In this document: positions 1 through 6,116 of the stretch, piece after piece | Position numbering within the stretch: the stretch's first letter is position 1 | Layout: each line of letters begins with the position of its first letter | DNA from: Rhodocyclaceae bacterium | GTDB lineage: Bacteria > Pseudomonadota > Gammaproteobacteria > Burkholderiales > Rhodocyclaceae | DNA length: 6,355 nt | Assembly (NCBI GenBank): GCA_017444505.1 | Contig: JAFSWK010000070.1 | Span: forward strand, 1 to 6,355 | Direction: 5' to 3' | Notes under the pieces: model-generated | Told to the model about the DNA's origin: nothing | The model's input: the letters and a program-made list of their open reading frames with translations, nothing else | Database searches by the model: none | Made by a program: the position numbers and the translations under genes

Positions 1-354
1 CATCAGCGCCGTCCAGCCAGATTCGTTGGCAGCATTTACATCTGCGCCTTGCTCAATGAGCAAGCAGACAATGGCTATGTGATCTTTTTCTGCTGCTGCC
101 ATAAGCGCTGTTTTTCCGTTTTTGTAGGCGGCATTTACATCTGCACCGTGTTCAATGAGCACGCGGGCTGCGTCGGCATGTCCCCAGTATGCGGCTAACA
201 TCAGTACCGTCCAGCCCCGTGTATTGGTGGCATTCACATCCGCGCCGTTTTCGATGAGCAAACGGGCGATGTCGGCGTGGCCTTCCTCCGCAGCCCCCAT
301 CAGCGCCGTCCTGCCGCCGAAGAATCCGTCACCGACGGCATTCACATCTGCGCC
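1..354 (-). repeat. Tandem 99-nt DNA repeats encoding ankyrin units
   Basis: The DNA shows the 33-residue ankyrin period directly. The element CATCAGCGCCGTCC starts at 1 and recurs exactly at 298, with variants at 100 and 199, a strict 99-nt spacing. A second element, GCATTTACATCTGCGCC, begins at 32 with close copies at 131, 230 and 338. The last step is 108 nt because the promoter-proximal repeat carries a 9-nt insertion. Such near-identical blocks can expand or contract by recombination. The array continues past the left edge, so the total repeat number is unknown. Confidence 0.85.
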
Positions 355-441
355 TTCTTCAATGAGCCGACGGACGGCGGCGAGGTTGCCGTCTACTGCC
401 GCCGTGAACAGCGCATGGTCTTTTTCGGTTCGCTGGCGCAT
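1..441 (-). CDS. Ankyrin-repeat protein, N-terminal part (C-terminus beyond left edge)
   Basis: This gene was read directly on the minus strand: 147 codons stay open from the ATG at 441 down to base 1, with no stop, so the C-terminus lies outside the window. The protein opens MRQRTEKDHALFTAAVDGN and continues as consecutive ankyrin repeats. The signature GADVNA recurs at about residues 30-35, 66-71, 99-104 and 132-137, with TALM/TVLM at each repeat start. The second repeat has three extra residues (GDGFFGGRT). There is no signal peptide or membrane segment, so it is probably cytoplasmic. Ankyrin repeats bind proteins; the partner cannot be told from the sequence. The start is supported by AGGGA about 8 nt upstream. 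It is divergent from the acyltransferase gene. Composition shifts within the gene: a hand count gives about 66% GC for bases 241-420 but about 52% for 1-180. The fold is certain; the cellular role is unknown. Confidence 0.9.
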   Translation of the reverse strand, partial: MRQRTEKDHALFTAAVDGNLAAVRRLIEEGADVNAVGDGFFGGRTALMGAAEEGHADIARLLIENGADVNATNTRGWTVLMLAAYWGHADAARVLIEHGADVNAAYKNGKTALMAAAEKDHIAIVCLLIEQGADVNAANESGWTALM

Positions 442-654
442 CGTCGTTTCCCTGCCGTTGTCATGCAGCGCGCATTATCGCCCAACACTGCGCCGCTTCG
501 CCCTGTTTGCGTGCGGGGCAGGCGAGGGGATGCTGCGTGGGCGGGGGCGGCGCGGGGCGTTTGCCCCGTGCGGCGCATACGGGGGTATATTGTTGCGGTC
601 TTGATGTTGCCTCGCGTCGACAAGCTGCGGGGCGTAACGCAGAGGAGAGCCATC
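442..654. other. Divergent intergenic region with GC-rich hairpin and possible promoter
   Basis: These 213 nt separate the start codons of the ankyrin gene (minus) and the acyltransferase gene (plus), so promoters for both should lie here. I found no convincing coding region. A hairpin at 550-571 has stem CGGGGC/GCCCCG around GTTT and extends by three more pairs, one of them G-U. No T-run follows on either strand, so it is not a standard terminator. For the plus strand, TATATT at 586-591 is a plausible -10, and TTGCCC at 561-566 is a weak -35 with a long 19-nt spacer. No clear promoter for the ankyrin gene was seen. Confidence 0.4.
643..648 (+). promoter_or_regulatory. Ribosome binding site that sets the acyltransferase start
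   Basis: AGGAGA lies 6 nt before the ATG at 655. The reading frame stays open far upstream, to before base 277, so this Shine-Dalgarno decides the start. An in-frame ATG at 604 has no comparable site. The upstream part of the frame overlaps the ankyrin gene and does not resemble an acyltransferase. Confidence 0.75.
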
Positions 655-1806
655 ATGCAGCCTGCCGCCGCCAAACGCATCTATTTTCTGGACAACCTGA
701 AAAGCGCCGTCATCGTGCTGGTGATTTTGCACCATGCGGCCATCGCCTTCATGTCTGTGGCGCTGCCGGGGTGGGGGATTCATGATGTGCGCACCAGCGC
801 GGTGTTCGACTGGCTGGTGGCGTGGGACGATACCTTTATCATGCCGCTGATGTTTTTCGTTTCGGGCTATTTTGCGCTGGGGTCGGCGGTGAAATATTCG
901 GCGGCGCAGTTTCTGAAAGGCAAATGGTTTCGCATCGGCTGGCCGTGGCTGATTGGCATTCTTTTTCTGGCGCCGGTTACCTGGCACGTTTCTCATCACG
1001 GTTTTGGCAACTGGGGCGAGTTGTTTGACTGGCGCGCGCGCCTGCAATTCTTTTACCCCGCGCAATACTGGTATTTGAACCTGTTGCTGTGGTTTTATTT
1101 GCTGGCGCTGGTTTTGTACAAGCAAATGCCAGAGGTTTTCCGGCGCCGCGCCGCGCCCGTGCTGCCGGAACGCTGGCAGTTGTGGGCGTTTGCCTGCGCG
1201 TGTTTTCTTGGCATGGTGGCGCTCAATCTTTTCATGCCGGACGGTCAGTGGAGCATGATGCCGTGGCTTACTTGCCAATGGGTGCGGGTGCCGCTGTATT
1301 TCGGCTTTTTCTTGCTGGGCATCTGGGCGTGGCGCAATCACTGGTTTGCGCCGGAGGGCTATTTGCCGGCATGGAAACCGTGGACGCTGGCCGCCGTGGT
1401 CTGTTCGCTGGGCTATATCGGTGTGCGTGCGTATTTCCATTTCACCGGCCTTGCGCTGCCCGCGCCGTGGGCGATTCTGGCCGACCAGGGCTTGCGCGTG
1501 CTGCTGTGCATGGTCTGCGCCTTTGCCGCCATCGCGCTTTTCCAGCGGTATGCGGACAGCGCCTCTCCGGTGTGGAAACGGCTTTCCGCCAGCGCCTTTG
1601 CCGTCTATTGGATTCAACAGCCGGTGGTCAACATCATCGCGCAGCTTGTGCGCGAATGGGAAATGAATTGCGCGCTGAAATTCGCCCTTGTCTCGCTGGC
1701 GACGATGGCCGTTTCCTTCTGGCTGGCGGAACGCCTGCTGCTGAAACTGCCCTTTTTTGCGCCGGAGCAAAAGAAAGCGCCGCTCAAACAGGCAGTGCGG
1801 ATCTGA
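655..1806 (+). CDS. Acyltransferase-3 family integral membrane protein (OafA/OpgC-like)
   Basis: The product is a 383-residue membrane protein of the acyltransferase-3 family (PF01757 type), which transfers acyl groups such as acetyl or succinyl to surface glycans, lipopolysaccharide or periplasmic glucans. The family N-terminal signature is present: YFLDNLKSAVIVLVILHHA (residues 10-28), with the expected histidines at 26-27. FFVSGYF follows at 67-73, and a basic motif, KGKWFRIGWP (88-97), matches the family's conserved arginine and proline. About ten hydrophobic helices are visible, roughly 15-35, 58-78, 94-112, 138-156, 174-193, 210-227, 242-261, 278-297, 311-331 and 340-360. The C-terminus is short and basic. 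No SGNH or other extra domain is attached. The gene stands alone on the plus strand, so its acceptor cannot be inferred from neighbours. OpgC (MdoC)-like glucan modification is one possibility, unproven. Confidence 0.85.
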   Translation: MQPAAAKRIYFLDNLKSAVIVLVILHHAAIAFMSVALPGWGIHDVRTSAVFDWLVAWDDTFIMPLMFFVSGYFALGSAVKYSAAQFLKGKWFRIGWPWLIGILFLAPVTWHVSHHGFGNWGELFDWRARLQFFYPAQYWYLNLLLWFYLLALVLYKQMPEVFRRRAAPVLPERWQLWAFACACFLGMVALNLFMPDGQWSMMPWLTCQWVRVPLYFGFFLLGIWAWRNHWFAPEGYLPAWKPWTLAAVVCSLGYIGVRAYFHFTGLALPAPWAILADQGLRVLLCMVCAFAAIALFQRYADSASPVWKRLSASAFAVYWIQQPVVNIIAQLVREWEMNCALKFALVSLATMAVSFWLAERLLLKLPFFAPEQKKAPLKQAVRI

Positions 1807-1836
1807 AAACGTGGATGCCAACCCCGCCCCCTGATG

Positions 1837-1861
1837 AAAAACGGCGATTGCAATAACGCCG
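1837..1861 (-). terminator. Probable Rho-independent terminator of the rsxE-nth-DUF1841 unit
   Basis: Read on the minus strand, stem CGGCG pairs with CGCCG across a 10-nt loop and is followed at once by TTTTT. The stem may gain a G-U and an A-T pair on the outside, and the loop contains the self-complementary ATTGCAAT. It lies 38 nt after the DUF1841 stop codon. On the plus strand no T-run follows the hairpin, so it should not terminate the convergent acyltransferase transcript. The stem is short, hence moderate confidence. Confidence 0.55.
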
Positions 1862-1898
1862 CTGTCCGGACGTTTTGCCTCTGCGCAGTGGGCGCGCT

Positions 1899-2321
1899 TC
1901 AGCGTCTTGGCCGTTGCAGGCGGGAAAGATAGGCGTGGGCGTCGGGGGCGGTGCCGGTGCGTTGGGCGGTGTGCAGCGTTTCGGCAAGGGCTTCGAGGGC
2001 GATGTGCAGGGCGTCGTGGCGGTCCATGCGGGCGGCGAGACTGTGCACGGCGGCGCGAATGCCGGGGGGCTGGTCGATGCGGAGTTGTTCTTCAATGGCC
2101 AGATGCAGGGAGAGGTGCAAAAACGGGTTCGGCTGGCCGTCTGCGACGGAAAAATCACGTTCCAGCACGCCCGCTTGCGAGAGCGTGGCGTGGTATTCGG
2201 GATGCTCGGCAATAATGGCGGCGGCGAGTTGCTCCATGGGCGTCAGCGGCTCGCCGGCGCGCGCTTTTCGCCAGCTTTCCAGAAAAAAATGACGGGCTTG
2301 CTCGCGGCTGGGGTCAAACAT
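1899..2321 (-). CDS. DUF1841 family protein
   Basis: This is a 140-residue soluble protein matching, from memory, the DUF1841 family (PF08897), found mainly in betaproteobacteria and of unknown function. Family hallmarks visible are the opening MFDPSREQARHFFLESWRKA, then GEPLTPMEQ, AEHPEYH (38-44), and the highly conserved block NPFLHLSLHLAIEEQ (65-79) followed by RIDQPPGIR. The histidine-rich core could bind metal, but that is speculation. There is no signal peptide or membrane segment. The start ATG overlaps the end of nth by 8 nt (ATGTTTGA), and AAGGAAA lies about 9 nt upstream inside nth, so it has its own ribosome site and is probably co-transcribed with nth. It is the last gene before the probable terminator at 1837-1861. 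Confidence 0.85.
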   Translation of the reverse strand: MFDPSREQARHFFLESWRKARAGEPLTPMEQLAAAIIAEHPEYHATLSQAGVLERDFSVADGQPNPFLHLSLHLAIEEQLRIDQPPGIRAAVHSLAARMDRHDALHIALEALAETLHTAQRTGTAPDAHAYLSRLQRPRR

Positions 2322-2958
2322 GGGGGCGGGTTTCCTTTTCGGGCCAGCCGCAGCAGTCGAAGACGACGCAGTCGGCGCATTTCGGGCGGCGGGCGGTGCA
2401 GAAATAGCGTCCGTGCAAAATCAGCCAGTGGTGGGCGTGCTGGCGGTACGGTTTGGGTACGCGGCGCATCAGCGCCTGTTCGACGGCGGCAACATCCTTG
2501 CCAGGCGCCAGCCCCGTGCGGTTGGCAAGACGGAAGATGTGCGTGTCGACGGCGATGACGGGTTCACCAAACACGGTGTTCAAAATTACGGTGGCTGTCT
2601 TGCGCCCCACGCCGGGCAGGGCTTCGAGGGCGGCGCGGTTGTGCGGCACTTCGCCGCCGTGCCGTTCGAGCAACTGGCAGGAGAGTGCGCGCACATGTTT
2701 GGCCTTGTTGCGGTAGAGGCCAATGGAGCGGATGCATTCGGCAATTTCGGCTTCCGTGCGCTGCGCCATTTGTGCAGGCGTGGCGGCCAGACGGAACAGG
2801 CGGCGGGTGGCGAGGTTGACGCTTTTGTCGGTGGCCTGCGCGGAGAGGACGACGGCGACCAGCAGTTGATACGGCGTGGCAAATTCCAGTTCGGTGGTCG
2901 GCTGCGGGTTGAGCGCGGCCAGCCGTGCGAAGAAGGTGTCAATGGCGGCGCGTTTCAT
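2314..2958 (-). CDS. nth: Endonuclease III (DNA glycosylase/AP lyase)
   Basis: Endonuclease III removes oxidised pyrimidines from DNA and nicks the abasic site, in base excision repair. The 214-residue protein aligns almost without gaps to E. coli Nth. The helix-hairpin-helix LPGVGRKTATVIL (114-126) carries the catalytic lysine at 120, and AVDTHIFR supplies the catalytic aspartate at 138. The [4Fe-4S] cysteines fall at 187, 194, 197 and 203 in the pattern C-x6-C-x2-C-x5-C, the same numbering as in E. coli. An extra cysteine at 202 sits next to the last ligand. The start overlaps the rsxE stop as ATGA and has no Shine-Dalgarno, suggesting translational coupling. The rsxE-nth order is also found in E. 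coli. All active-site residues are present, so it should be functional. Confidence 0.97.
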   Translation of the reverse strand: MKRAAIDTFFARLAALNPQPTTELEFATPYQLLVAVVLSAQATDKSVNLATRRLFRLAATPAQMAQRTEAEIAECIRSIGLYRNKAKHVRALSCQLLERHGGEVPHNRAALEALPGVGRKTATVILNTVFGEPVIAVDTHIFRLANRTGLAPGKDVAAVEQALMRRVPKPYRQHAHHWLILHGRYFCTARRPKCADCVVFDCCGWPEKETRPHV

Positions 2959-3626
2959 GCGCGCGCGGCGGCGGCCTGCGCGTGCTGCCGGACTTCGGCG
3001 CGGGCGCGCAGGGCGTTGTAGGCGGCCACGATGAGGCCGAGCAGAATGAATGCGCCGGGCGGCAGCAGGGCGGGCAGAAAGCCGGGGTAGTCGTCGCCAA
3101 ACAGGGTCAGCCCGCGCAGGCCGGAGGCGACCATTTCAATGCCGGCAAACAGCGTGCCCGCGCCGATGATTTCGCGCAGCCCGCCCAGCAGCGCCAGCAC
3201 CCACACCAATCCCAGCCCCATGGCGAAGGCGTCCAGCGCGGCATCCAGCGGCGTGTTTTTGGCGGCGAAGGTTTCCACGCGGGCGAGCACGATGCAGTTG
3301 GTGGTAATCAGCGGGATGAAAATGCCCAGCACCTGATGCAGTCCGTAAAACCAGGCGTGCAGGATGAGTTCGAGCACCGTCACCAGCCCCGCGATGAGCA
3401 AAATGAAGACGGGGATGCGCACCTGCGGCGCAATCCAGCGCCGCACGCTGGCCACAGCCGCGCTGGACAGCACCATGACGAGCATCGTCGCCAGCCCGAG
3501 ACTGGCGGCGTTGACTACGCTGGTGCTCACCGCAAGGATGGGGCACAGGCCGAGAATTTGCACCAGACCGGGGTTTTGCTGCCAGAGGCCGTTTTTGAGC
3601 GTGTCGCGCCAGAGGGGGGAAGACAT
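2955..3626 (-). CDS. rsxE: Electron transport complex subunit RsxE/RnfE
   Basis: RsxE is an inner-membrane subunit of the Rnf/Rsx complex, which couples electron transfer between NADH and ferredoxin-type carriers to ion movement. In E. coli it reduces the SoxR sensor. The 223-residue product shows family motifs LVQILGLCPILAVSTS (21-36), GIFIPLITTNCIV (101-113), LGGLREIIGAGTLF (147-160) and LPPGAFILLGL (188-198). Cysteines 28 and 111 lie where the related NqrD/RnfE proteins carry conserved membrane cysteines that ligate an iron centre. About six membrane helices are visible, with a basic, alanine-rich tail. The frame is open further upstream, but that part enters trxB; ATG 3626 gives the family N-terminus (MSSPLWRDTLKNGLWQQNP). 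Its Shine-Dalgarno is poor. It overlaps nth by ATGA. Oddly, trxB rather than rsxG precedes it, so the other rsx genes must lie elsewhere or be absent. Confidence 0.95.
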   Translation of the reverse strand: MSSPLWRDTLKNGLWQQNPGLVQILGLCPILAVSTSVVNAASLGLATMLVMVLSSAAVASVRRWIAPQVRIPVFILLIAGLVTVLELILHAWFYGLHQVLGIFIPLITTNCIVLARVETFAAKNTPLDAALDAFAMGLGLVWVLALLGGLREIIGAGTLFAGIEMVASGLRGLTLFGDDYPGFLPALLPPGAFILLGLIVAAYNALRARAEVRQHAQAAAARA

Positions 3627-3654
3627 GATGGGGTTTTCGCGTGTGGGGAGTAGG

Positions 3655-3674
3655 GTGGGCAACGGGTTGCCCAC
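3655..3674. repeat. Perfect inverted repeat between trxB and rsxE
   Basis: GTGGGCAAC and GTTGCCCAC form a perfect 9-bp inverted repeat with only two bases between them (in practice an 8-bp stem with a 4-nt loop). It starts 8 nt after the trxB stop and ends 28 nt before the rsxE start. No T-run follows on the minus strand, so it is not a standard terminator, although it could weaken read-through or protect the trxB mRNA 3' end. From memory, it resembles dispersed palindromes of the type TAGGGTGGGCA...TGCCCACGCGG found in many proteobacterial genomes. Only one copy is present here. Confidence 0.6.
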
Positions 3675-3681
3675 GCGGGGT

Positions 3682-4641
3682 TCAGGCGTTTTGGCGGTCC
3701 AGATAGCGTTCGGCATCGAGCGCGGCCATGCAGCCGGTGGCCGCCGAGGTGATGGCCTGACGGTAGGTTTGGTCTTGCACGTCACCGGCGGCAAAGACGC
3801 CTTCGATGCTGGTGGCCGTGGCGCCGCCCGTGTGATGGCCGGTGCGAATGTAGCCGTTGTCCATTTCCAGTTGCCCCTGGAACAGTTCGGTGTTGGGCTG
3901 GTGGCCGATGGCGATGAAAACGCCCGCCACGGTCAGCTCGCGCAGTCCGTCGGTTTTGTGCCGCAGGCGCAGGCCGGTGACGCCGGTTTCGTCGCCGAGC
4001 ACTTCGTCCAGCGTGCAATCGAGCGCCAGTTCAATGCGCCCGTCCGCGACTTTCTGCATCAGTTTGTCGACCATGATTTTCTCGGCGCGGAACTGGTCGC
4101 GGCGGTGAATGAGGGTGACTTTCGCGCAGATGTTCGCCAGATACAGCGCCTCTTCCAGCGCCGTATTGCCGCCGCCGACCACGGCCACTTCCTTGCCGCG
4201 ATAGAAAAAACCGTCGCAGGTCGCGCAGGCCGAAACGCCCCGCCCCTGAAAGGCGCTCTCTGACGGCAGGCCGAGATACTTGGCGGACGCGCCGGTGGCG
4301 ATAATCAGCGCATCACAGGTATAGACAGCGCTGTCGCCCGTGAGCCGGAAGGGGCGGGCGGTGAGTTCGGCGGTGTGAATGTGGTCGTAGACCAGTTGCG
4401 TGTCGAAACGCTCCGCATGGCGTTGCAGGCGCGCCATCAAATCCGGCCCCTGCACGCCGTCGGCATCGCCCGGCCAGTTGTCGACTTCGGTGGTGGTCAT
4501 CAACTGCCCGCCCTGCGCCATGCCGGTGACCAGCACCGGCGCAAGATTGGCGCGCGCGGCATAGACGGCGGCAGTGTACCCGGCAGGGCCGGAGCCAAGA
4601 ATCAGCAAACGGGCGTGTTGGGTGGGCAGGGCAGAAGTCAT
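3682..4641 (-). CDS. trxB: Thioredoxin-disulfide reductase
   Basis: TrxB is a cytoplasmic flavoenzyme that uses NADPH to reduce thioredoxin, feeding electrons to ribonucleotide reductase and oxidative-stress enzymes. The 319-residue length matches the low-molecular-weight bacterial type (about 320). Visible in order are the FAD dinucleotide site GSGPAG (16-21), the redox-active CATC (139-142, cysteines 139 and 142), the NADPH site GGGNTA (156-161), the HRRDQFRA stretch (179-186) that binds the NADPH phosphate, and the second FAD motif GDV (286-288) followed by YRQAITSAATGC. All catalytic parts are intact. The start is supported by AAGGA 9 nt upstream. A 101-nt gap separates it from the kinase gene, so it probably has its own promoter; rsxE follows after 55 nt and may be read from the same transcript. 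Confidence 0.97.
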   Translation of the reverse strand: MTSALPTQHARLLILGSGPAGYTAAVYAARANLAPVLVTGMAQGGQLMTTTEVDNWPGDADGVQGPDLMARLQRHAERFDTQLVYDHIHTAELTARPFRLTGDSAVYTCDALIIATGASAKYLGLPSESAFQGRGVSACATCDGFFYRGKEVAVVGGGNTALEEALYLANICAKVTLIHRRDQFRAEKIMVDKLMQKVADGRIELALDCTLDEVLGDETGVTGLRLRHKTDGLRELTVAGVFIAIGHQPNTELFQGQLEMDNGYIRTGHHTGGATATSIEGVFAAGDVQDQTYRQAITSAATGCMAALDAERYLDRQNA

Positions 4642-4653
4642 GGCAGAACGTCC

Positions 4654-4673
4654 TTGTATAACGTATACGTCAA
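4654..4673. promoter_or_regulatory. Palindromic element in trxB leader, possible operator
   Basis: Within the otherwise GC-rich 101-nt gap (4642-4742), an AT-rich island reads TTGTATAACGTATACGTCAA on the plus strand. It contains the perfect 10-bp palindrome ACGTATACGT (4661-4670) and the overlapping inverted repeat GTATA-ACG-TATAC (4656-4668). It ends 12 nt upstream of the trxB ATG, next to the ribosome site. On the minus strand TATACA could serve as a -10, but I found no good -35. A regulator-binding site overlapping the trxB promoter is plausible but inferred; the regulator cannot be named. The rest of the gap shows no clear terminator for the kinase gene. Confidence 0.4.
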
Positions 4674-4742
4674 CAGCAAAGCGCGGATTATCGCGTAAAT
4701 GCGGGCGCGGTGGGTATGGCGTGGATGCGGGCGGGGGCGCGG

Positions 4743-6116
4743 TCAGTGCGCGGCATCTGCCGTCGCGGGCGTGTGGCGGGGCAGGGTGATGCGGGCAGAG
4801 AGGCCGCCTTCGGGGGCGTTGGCGAGCGTGACGGCGCCGTGTTGGGTGGCGAGCAGGTTGCGCGTAATCGCCAGCCCCAGCCCCGTGCCGCCGGTGCTGC
4901 GGTTGCGCGAACCTTCCAGACGGTAGAAGGGTTCAAAGACTTTTTCCAGTTGTTCTTCCGGCAGCCCGGGGCCTTCGTCGCGCACTTCGATGGTGACTTG
5001 CCGGGCGTCGGCGGCGACGTTCAAATGCACGCGCTGGCCGAACTTGATGCCGTTGGAGACGAGGTTCCACAGCGCGCGGCGCAGCAGGTCGTCGTGACCA
5101 AAAATGGTGGCGTGGCTGGGCGCGGGCGGCGGCGTGACCTGCCAGCCCATGTCGGAGGCGTCGTCGCAGAGCACGGCCAGCAGCGCGTCCAGGTCAATCG
5201 GGCGGGCGGCGTCGCGGCGGTGGGCGAGGTTCAGGCTGCGGGCGTACATCAGCCCTTCTTCGATGAGCGTCTGCATGTCGGAAAGATCGGTTTGCAGGCG
5301 TTCGCGCAATTCGTCGTCGTCAATCAGTTCGGCGCGCAGCCGCATTCGCGTGACCGGCGTTTGCAGGTCGTGCGAGATGGCGCCAAGAATGCGCGTGCGC
5401 TCATCCAGATGGGCGCGGATGCGTTCTTGCAAATGCGCAAAGGCGGAGCTGGCTTGACGGACTTCTTTCGGGGCGTGCCGCGAAAGCGGCGGCGGCGGGG
5501 CGTGTTCGGGGTCGTCGCCCAGCAGACGGGTGGCGTGGATGAAACGCGCCAGCGGCTGGATGGTCAGGCGCAGCGCCAGCCAGAAGAGCAAGGTCGCCCC
5601 CGCCAGCAGTGCGCCCAGCGGCAGCAGCCATTGCGAAAGCGGCGCGGGCGGCGGCGGACGGCGCGTGGGCGAGTACATTTCCAGCGTGATGGGCGAGCCG
5701 TCGTGCAGTTCGGTGTACAGAAGATGGCGGGCGTGGCGTTCGTGCAGGACGGTGGCGAGCGGGCGCAGCGGGCGCGCGTGCAGTGCTTCGCGCAGCCGTT
5801 CCGTGAGCACCGGCGGCGGTGCAATGCGTGTGTCCGCCTGCGGCGGCAGCGGCGCTTCGCCAAGGCGGATGTGGTAGCGGCGCAGGTGGGTGGCGCGCAG
5901 CCATTCGGCGCGGTTGGGCGCGGGCAGGGCGTCGAGGGTTTCCAGCGTGCCGGCGACTTCTTGCACGAGGTTGTCCAGACGGCTGGTCTGGCCGATGCGC
6001 TCGCGTTCTACGTCAAACAGCCAGAGGCTGATGCCCAGCACAATCGCCATGCCCGCCAGCCAGATGAGCAGCAGGCGCGCGAACAGGCTTTGCGGCAGCA
6101 GACGGGCGAGGTTCAT
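4743..6116 (-). CDS. Sensor histidine kinase, EnvZ-like
   Basis: This is a membrane-bound sensor kinase of 457 residues that phosphorylates the OmpR-type regulator encoded just upstream. There are two membrane helices, about 13-34 and 162-185, enclosing a periplasmic domain of about 127 residues with no domain I recognise. A HAMP linker follows (about 186-240, with proline 188). The H-box is AISHDLQTPVTRMRLRAEL with the phospho-accepting histidine at 249. ATPase motifs are the N-box NLVSN (351-355), G1 DEGPGLPE (380-387), the F-box VFEPFYR (393-399) and G2 GGTGLGLAI (409-417). All are intact. The HAMP proline tract (PPPPL, 207-211) resembles that of EnvZ. The start overlaps the regulator stop as ATGA without a Shine-Dalgarno, so translation is probably coupled. 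The stimulus is unknown; osmolarity, as for EnvZ, should not be assumed. Confidence 0.95.
   Translation of the reverse strand: MNLARLLPQSLFARLLLIWLAGMAIVLGISLWLFDVERERIGQTSRLDNLVQEVAGTLETLDALPAPNRAEWLRATHLRRYHIRLGEAPLPPQADTRIAPPPVLTERLREALHARPLRPLATVLHERHARHLLYTELHDGSPITLEMYSPTRRPPPPAPLSQWLLPLGALLAGATLLFWLALRLTIQPLARFIHATRLLGDDPEHAPPPPLSRHAPKEVRQASSAFAHLQERIRAHLDERTRILGAISHDLQTPVTRMRLRAELIDDDELRERLQTDLSDMQTLIEEGLMYARSLNLAHRRDAARPIDLDALLAVLCDDASDMGWQVTPPPAPSHATIFGHDDLLRRALWNLVSNGIKFGQRVHLNVAADARQVTIEVRDEGPGLPEEQLEKVFEPFYRLEGSRNRSTGGTGLGLAITRNLLATQHGAVTLANAPEGGLSARITLPRHTPATADAAH

Noticed and set aside
277..654. N-terminal extension of the acyltransferase frame by 126 codons
   Set aside because: The extension overlaps the ankyrin gene on the other strand, shows no membrane or domain features, and the strong AGGAGA site points to ATG 655.
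475..1821. A 448-codon open frame on the minus strand opposite the acyltransferase gene
   Set aside because: Its product is an Arg/Gln/His/Pro-rich low-complexity chain with no family resemblance, while the plus-strand frame encodes a clear multi-helix acyltransferase.
1805..1878. AAAACGT (1806-1812) and ACGTTTT (1870-1876) as a terminator stem for the acyltransferase
   Set aside because: The arms are 57 nt apart and AT-rich, and no strong stem-plus-T-run on the plus strand results.
1875..3021. Plus-strand open frames of 227 and 233 codons opposite the DUF1841 and nth genes
   Set aside because: They are antisense to well-recognised genes and give Gly/Arg/Ala-rich products without motifs.
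3627..3794. N-terminal extension of rsxE by 56 codons
   Set aside because: It would overlap the 3' end of trxB, and the extra residues do not resemble the RsxE family, whose N-terminus matches the ATG at 3626.
5230..5239. GCAGCCTGAA (minus strand), similar to a Neisseriaceae DNA uptake sequence
   Set aside because: Only one copy was noticed in 6.3 kb, it lies inside the kinase coding sequence, and its flanks do not match the full 12-mer. Uptake sequences are normally dense and often intergenic, so chance is more likely.
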